Assembly (NCBI GenBank): GCA_016189845.1
Contig: JACPRT010000167.1
Location: 1-8,169, forward strand
Source: Chloroflexota bacterium
Lineage (GTDB): Bacteria; Chloroflexota; Dehalococcoidia; Lucifugimonadales; Lucifugimonadaceae
Length of the DNA: 8,169 nt
Reading direction: 5' to 3'
Part shown: piece after piece, positions 6,049 through 8,169 of the stretch
How positions within the stretch are numbered: position 1 is the stretch's first letter
How the letters are laid out: each line of letters begins with the position of its first letter
Notes under the pieces: model-generated
Told to the model about the DNA's origin: nothing
The model's database searches: none
What the model saw: only the letters and a program-made list of their open reading frames with translations
Translations under genes and position numbers: made by a program

Positions 6049-7359
6049 GTGATTCAGGGTTCGACCCGGAGGGTCATCACGCAAGCTCCAATCTCATCTT
6101 CCGCACGCCGCGCGTTCCGACGCGTGGGGGCCGGCCTCTTGCTGGCACTGGTAGCTCTGGTCGCGGCGGCGTGCGTGGGCAATCTGAGCCCGCGCGGCGG
6201 TTGGGCGGCGCCGGTGCCCGCAGGCGAATGGGTATACCAGGCGACCCGCGACGGACGCCTGTTCCGGATCGACGCCAGGACCGGGCAACCGGACGCTGCC
6301 TGGGCGTACCCACCGGATAACCAGAAGTTCGGCGTGATATACGGCACGCCTTTAGTGACCGAAGACGCGGTCTACGCGGCGGCATACAGCTGCCGCGGTG
6401 ACCAGTGCAGCGCGCGCGTCTACGCGGTAAGCACCGGCGATGCGACGTCGCTCTGGAGCGAGCAGTACTTCGCGATCGACACCGAGATCGTCGGCCCGCT
6501 GGCGCTGCACGGGAACACCCTCCTGTTCGGGACGTCCAACATCGGAAGGAACAGCGACTCGCGGGGTTACCTGTACGCAATCGACGTGACAGCCGACGCG
6601 AACAAGCCGCTTGCGGAACGCGTCGGAGACCGGCTCAAATGGCGTGTCGCGGTCGAAGGCAAGGTATGGGGCGGGCCGGCGATCGATGGCGACACCGCCT
6701 ATTTCGGCACAATGGACCGCAACGTATATGCGGTCGACCTGTCGGACAAGGCTTCGTCGGCGGGCGACAACGGCCAGGGCCGGATCGCATGGCGCTTCGA
6801 ATCGGCGGGGGCGTTCGTGGCGCGGCCGCTGGTGGCCGGAGGCAAGCTCTACATCGGCGACTTCGATGGCAAGCTCTACCAGCTGGACGTTCAGTCCAGG
6901 AGGGCCGATGGGACATCGAAGACGCTCGACCCGCGCCGCGAATGGGCCATCGACCTCGGCGGCTGGGTATGGTCCGAGCCGGCGCTCAAGGCCGGGCTGC
7001 TTTACGCCGGCACGCTCGCGGGCGACGTCTTCGCCGTCGATGTCGCGTCCGGCCGTTTCGCCTGGGCGTCTCCCGCGAAGATCGAGGGCCAGGTCATCGG
7101 AGCGCCGGCGGTCCTCGAAGGTCCTGGCACGCCCGGCCTTGCCGTGCCGTCGAGCAAGGAGGACATCTGGATACTGGACCTTCGGACCGGCAATGTCCTG
7201 GGCGAGTTCAACACCCGGGCAGCGGTCGACGGCCAGCCGGTCGCTCGCGACGGGTTCATCTACGCCCACAGCCGCAACGACCAGTTGCAGACGTTTGCGA
7301 TCTCGAGCAGAGCGCGCGTGAACTGCATCGACACGCTGAAGAGGGGGGCATGCTCATGA
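6049..7359 (+). CDS. PQQ-binding-like beta-propeller lipoprotein
   Basis: This is an exported protein of 436 residues from GTG. An Arg-rich n-region (about 20-25) and a hydrophobic core GAGLLLALVALVAAAC lead to a probable lipobox cysteine at C42, so the mature protein is likely lipid-anchored on the outer face of the cytoplasmic membrane. The rest is a series of beta-propeller blades of the PQQ/BamB type, with repeated units such as WGGPAIDGDTAYFGTMDRNV (about 207-226), VARPLVAGGKLYIGDFDGKL (257-276) and WSEPALKAGLLYAGTLAGDV (308-327). I count about seven blades. The nearest known relations are propellers of quinoprotein dehydrogenases and BamB; no dehydrogenase active site is evident. Cysteine pairs C115/C120 and C426/C435 could form disulfides. 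GTG is the first start after the in-frame yidD stop but has a poor ribosome binding site. A GGAGGG at 6068-6073 precedes codon 10, which is ATC. Its role is not known. Confidence 0.85.
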   Translation: MIQGSTRRVITQAPISSSARRAFRRVGAGLLLALVALVAAACVGNLSPRGGWAAPVPAGEWVYQATRDGRLFRIDARTGQPDAAWAYPPDNQKFGVIYGTPLVTEDAVYAAAYSCRGDQCSARVYAVSTGDATSLWSEQYFAIDTEIVGPLALHGNTLLFGTSNIGRNSDSRGYLYAIDVTADANKPLAERVGDRLKWRVAVEGKVWGGPAIDGDTAYFGTMDRNVYAVDLSDKASSAGDNGQGRIAWRFESAGAFVARPLVAGGKLYIGDFDGKLYQLDVQSRRADGTSKTLDPRREWAIDLGGWVWSEPALKAGLLYAGTLAGDVFAVDVASGRFAWASPAKIEGQVIGAPAVLEGPGTPGLAVPSSKEDIWILDLRTGNVLGEFNTRAAVDGQPVARDGFIYAHSRNDQLQTFAISSRARVNCIDTLKRGACS

Positions 7360-7418
7360 ACTTCCTTCCTGAATCCAGCGTGCGGTTCGATGGCGGGAGG
7401 TCCGGATGGAGATCCTAG
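7350..7418 (+). CDS. Possible 22-residue coupled small ORF before yidC
   Basis: An ATG at 7350-7352, just after a GAGGGGGG purine run (7341-7348), opens a 22-codon frame that spans the gap between the lipoprotein and yidC. A second ATG at 7356-7358 overlaps the lipoprotein stop as ATGA. The frame ends in TAG at 7416-7418, past the yidC start at 7406. It could be a coupling peptide that carries ribosomes to yidC, but the product shows no recognisable motif, and chance is a fair explanation. Confidence 0.2.
   Translation: MLMNFLPESSVRFDGGRSGWRS
7395..7401 (+). promoter_or_regulatory. Ribosome binding site of yidC
   Basis: GGGAGGT ends 4 bases before the ATG at 7406-7408. It is the best Shine-Dalgarno match in the rightward unit and fixes the yidC start, whose first residues align with the normal beginning of short YidC proteins. 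Confidence 0.75.
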
Positions 7419-8169
7419 GCATCCTCTGGACCGAGATCATCATGCGGCCGATGATCAACAGCATTGCGCTGCTGCACGTGCTGCTGTTCCACAGCCTGGG
7501 CCTCAGCATCATCGTCTTCACCGTGATCGTCAGCCTGGTGATGGTCCCGCTGACCATCCGGCAGACCCGCCAGATGAAGGCGATGTCGGCGCTCCAGCCG
7601 AAGATCAAGGCGCTGCAGGAAAAGTACAAGGAAGGCGGCGATCGCCGGAAGCTGTCGCAGGAGACGATGGCCCTGTACAAGCAGGCCGGAGTCTCGCCGA
7701 TCGGGTGCCTTGGGCCCCTGTTCATCCAGATGCCGATCTGGATCGGCCTCTACCAGGCGATCTTCAAGGCCGTTCCGCCCACCCCGGAAGGCATGGCTGC
7801 GCTGGCGAAGGCGTTCTACTACTGGAACCCGGCGCAGGCGAGCGTGCCGCTTGGCAGCGAATTCCTCGGCATGGACCTCGTGGGCCTGGTTTCCGGGCAG
7901 CCCATCCCCTTCAACTTCTTCCTGCCAGTGATCGTCGGCGTGTCCATGTGGGTTCAGCAGAAGATCACGACGATGCCGTCGCCGGACCCCAAGCAGCAGC
8001 AGACAAACATGATGATGCTGTGGATGATGCCGATCATGTTCGCGTTCTTCACGTTCCAGTTCCCGGCAGGGCTCGCTGTGTACATCCTCTTTTCCAACCT
8101 GATCCGGGTGGGCATCCAGTGGTTCCTGACCGATCCGGCGCAGCGATCCGCGCTGTTCCGGCTTCGCAA
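7406..8169 (+). CDS. yidC: Membrane protein insertase YidC/Oxa1 family (3' end beyond window)
   Basis: YidC inserts membrane proteins alone or with SecYEG. 254 codons are visible and the frame runs off the window edge. It is the short form without the large periplasmic domain. The five-helix core can be followed: TM1 at about 17-50 (GLSIIVFTVIVSLVMVPLT at 32-50); a cytoplasmic helical hairpin at about 51-95 containing LQPKIKALQEKYK; TM2 around SPIGCLGPLFIQMPIWIGLY (97-116); TM3 at about 169-188; and TM4/TM5 at about 202-241, including the FPAGLAVYILFSN region. No lipobox is present at the N-terminus, unlike SpoIIIJ. At position 43 (AGC, 7532-7534) there is Ser where E. coli R366 and Bacillus SpoIIIJ R72 place the groove arginine. 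An upstream GGGAGGT supports the ATG. The gene lies 46 bases after the lipoprotein. Confidence 0.95.
   Translation, partial: MEILGILWTEIIMRPMINSIALLHVLLFHSLGLSIIVFTVIVSLVMVPLTIRQTRQMKAMSALQPKIKALQEKYKEGGDRRKLSQETMALYKQAGVSPIGCLGPLFIQMPIWIGLYQAIFKAVPPTPEGMAALAKAFYYWNPAQASVPLGSEFLGMDLVGLVSGQPIPFNFFLPVIVGVSMWVQQKITTMPSPDPKQQQTNMMMLWMMPIMFAFFTFQFPAGLAVYILFSNLIRVGIQWFLTDPAQRSALFRLR

Noticed and set aside
6029..6052. ATG at 6029 as an alternative lipoprotein start
   Set aside because: It is out of frame and ends after seven codons (TGA at 6050-6052).
6049..7359. Quinoprotein alcohol or glucose dehydrogenase
   Set aside because: Only propeller blade motifs are seen. The protein is shorter than typical quinoprotein dehydrogenases, I see no catalytic Asp/Glu or adjacent-cysteine motif of those enzymes, and no PQQ biosynthesis or cytochrome gene is nearby.

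Overview
The window is GC-rich, densely coded bacterial DNA made of two back-to-back transcription units. They diverge from a short AT-richer intergenic region at about 5067-5223. No RNA gene, insertion sequence, CRISPR array or long repeat was found. The rightward unit is the conserved rpmH-rnpA-yidD-yidC core cluster. A short YidC without the large N-terminal periplasmic domain, an L34 beginning Met-Pro with a TTG start, and a GreA-like protein carrying an extra N-terminal helical domain together suggest a GC-rich monoderm-type lineage. Chloroflexota (Dehalococcoidia-like) is my best guess, but this is inference, not something the sequence proves.

Left arm (6-5066, minus strand, read right to left): a GreA/GreB-type transcript-cleavage factor fused to a recombinase-like core-binding domain (4221-5066). 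It is followed by a divergent Ca2+/cation antiporter-family membrane protein (2924-4171, probably starting further upstream), then a 973-residue FAD plus iron-sulfur dehydrogenase of the YdiJ/GlcD-GlcF fusion type (6-2927). The last two genes overlap by ATGA. The spacing suggests one operon from a promoter at 5120-5148, although the three products share no obvious pathway.

Right arm (5170-8169, plus strand): a perfect-consensus -35/-10 pair lies just upstream of rpmH (ribosomal protein L34, 5224-5361). Next come rnpA (RNase P protein, 5390-5716), yidD (5734-6009), a PQQ-type beta-propeller lipoprotein (6049-7359) and yidC (7406 to the window edge, incomplete). L34 and RnpA serve translation and tRNA maturation, and YidD and YidC serve membrane protein insertion. 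The propeller lipoprotein is not a usual member of this cluster, and its place between yidD and yidC suggests a surface role in membrane protein assembly.

Points most worth following up: the recombinase-like/GreA fusion; the propeller lipoprotein inside the yidD-yidC pair; the serine in YidC where the conserved groove arginine is expected; and the missing ordinary start codon of the antiporter. I found no clear evidence of a wholly new multi-gene system such as defence, mobile or biosynthetic machinery.
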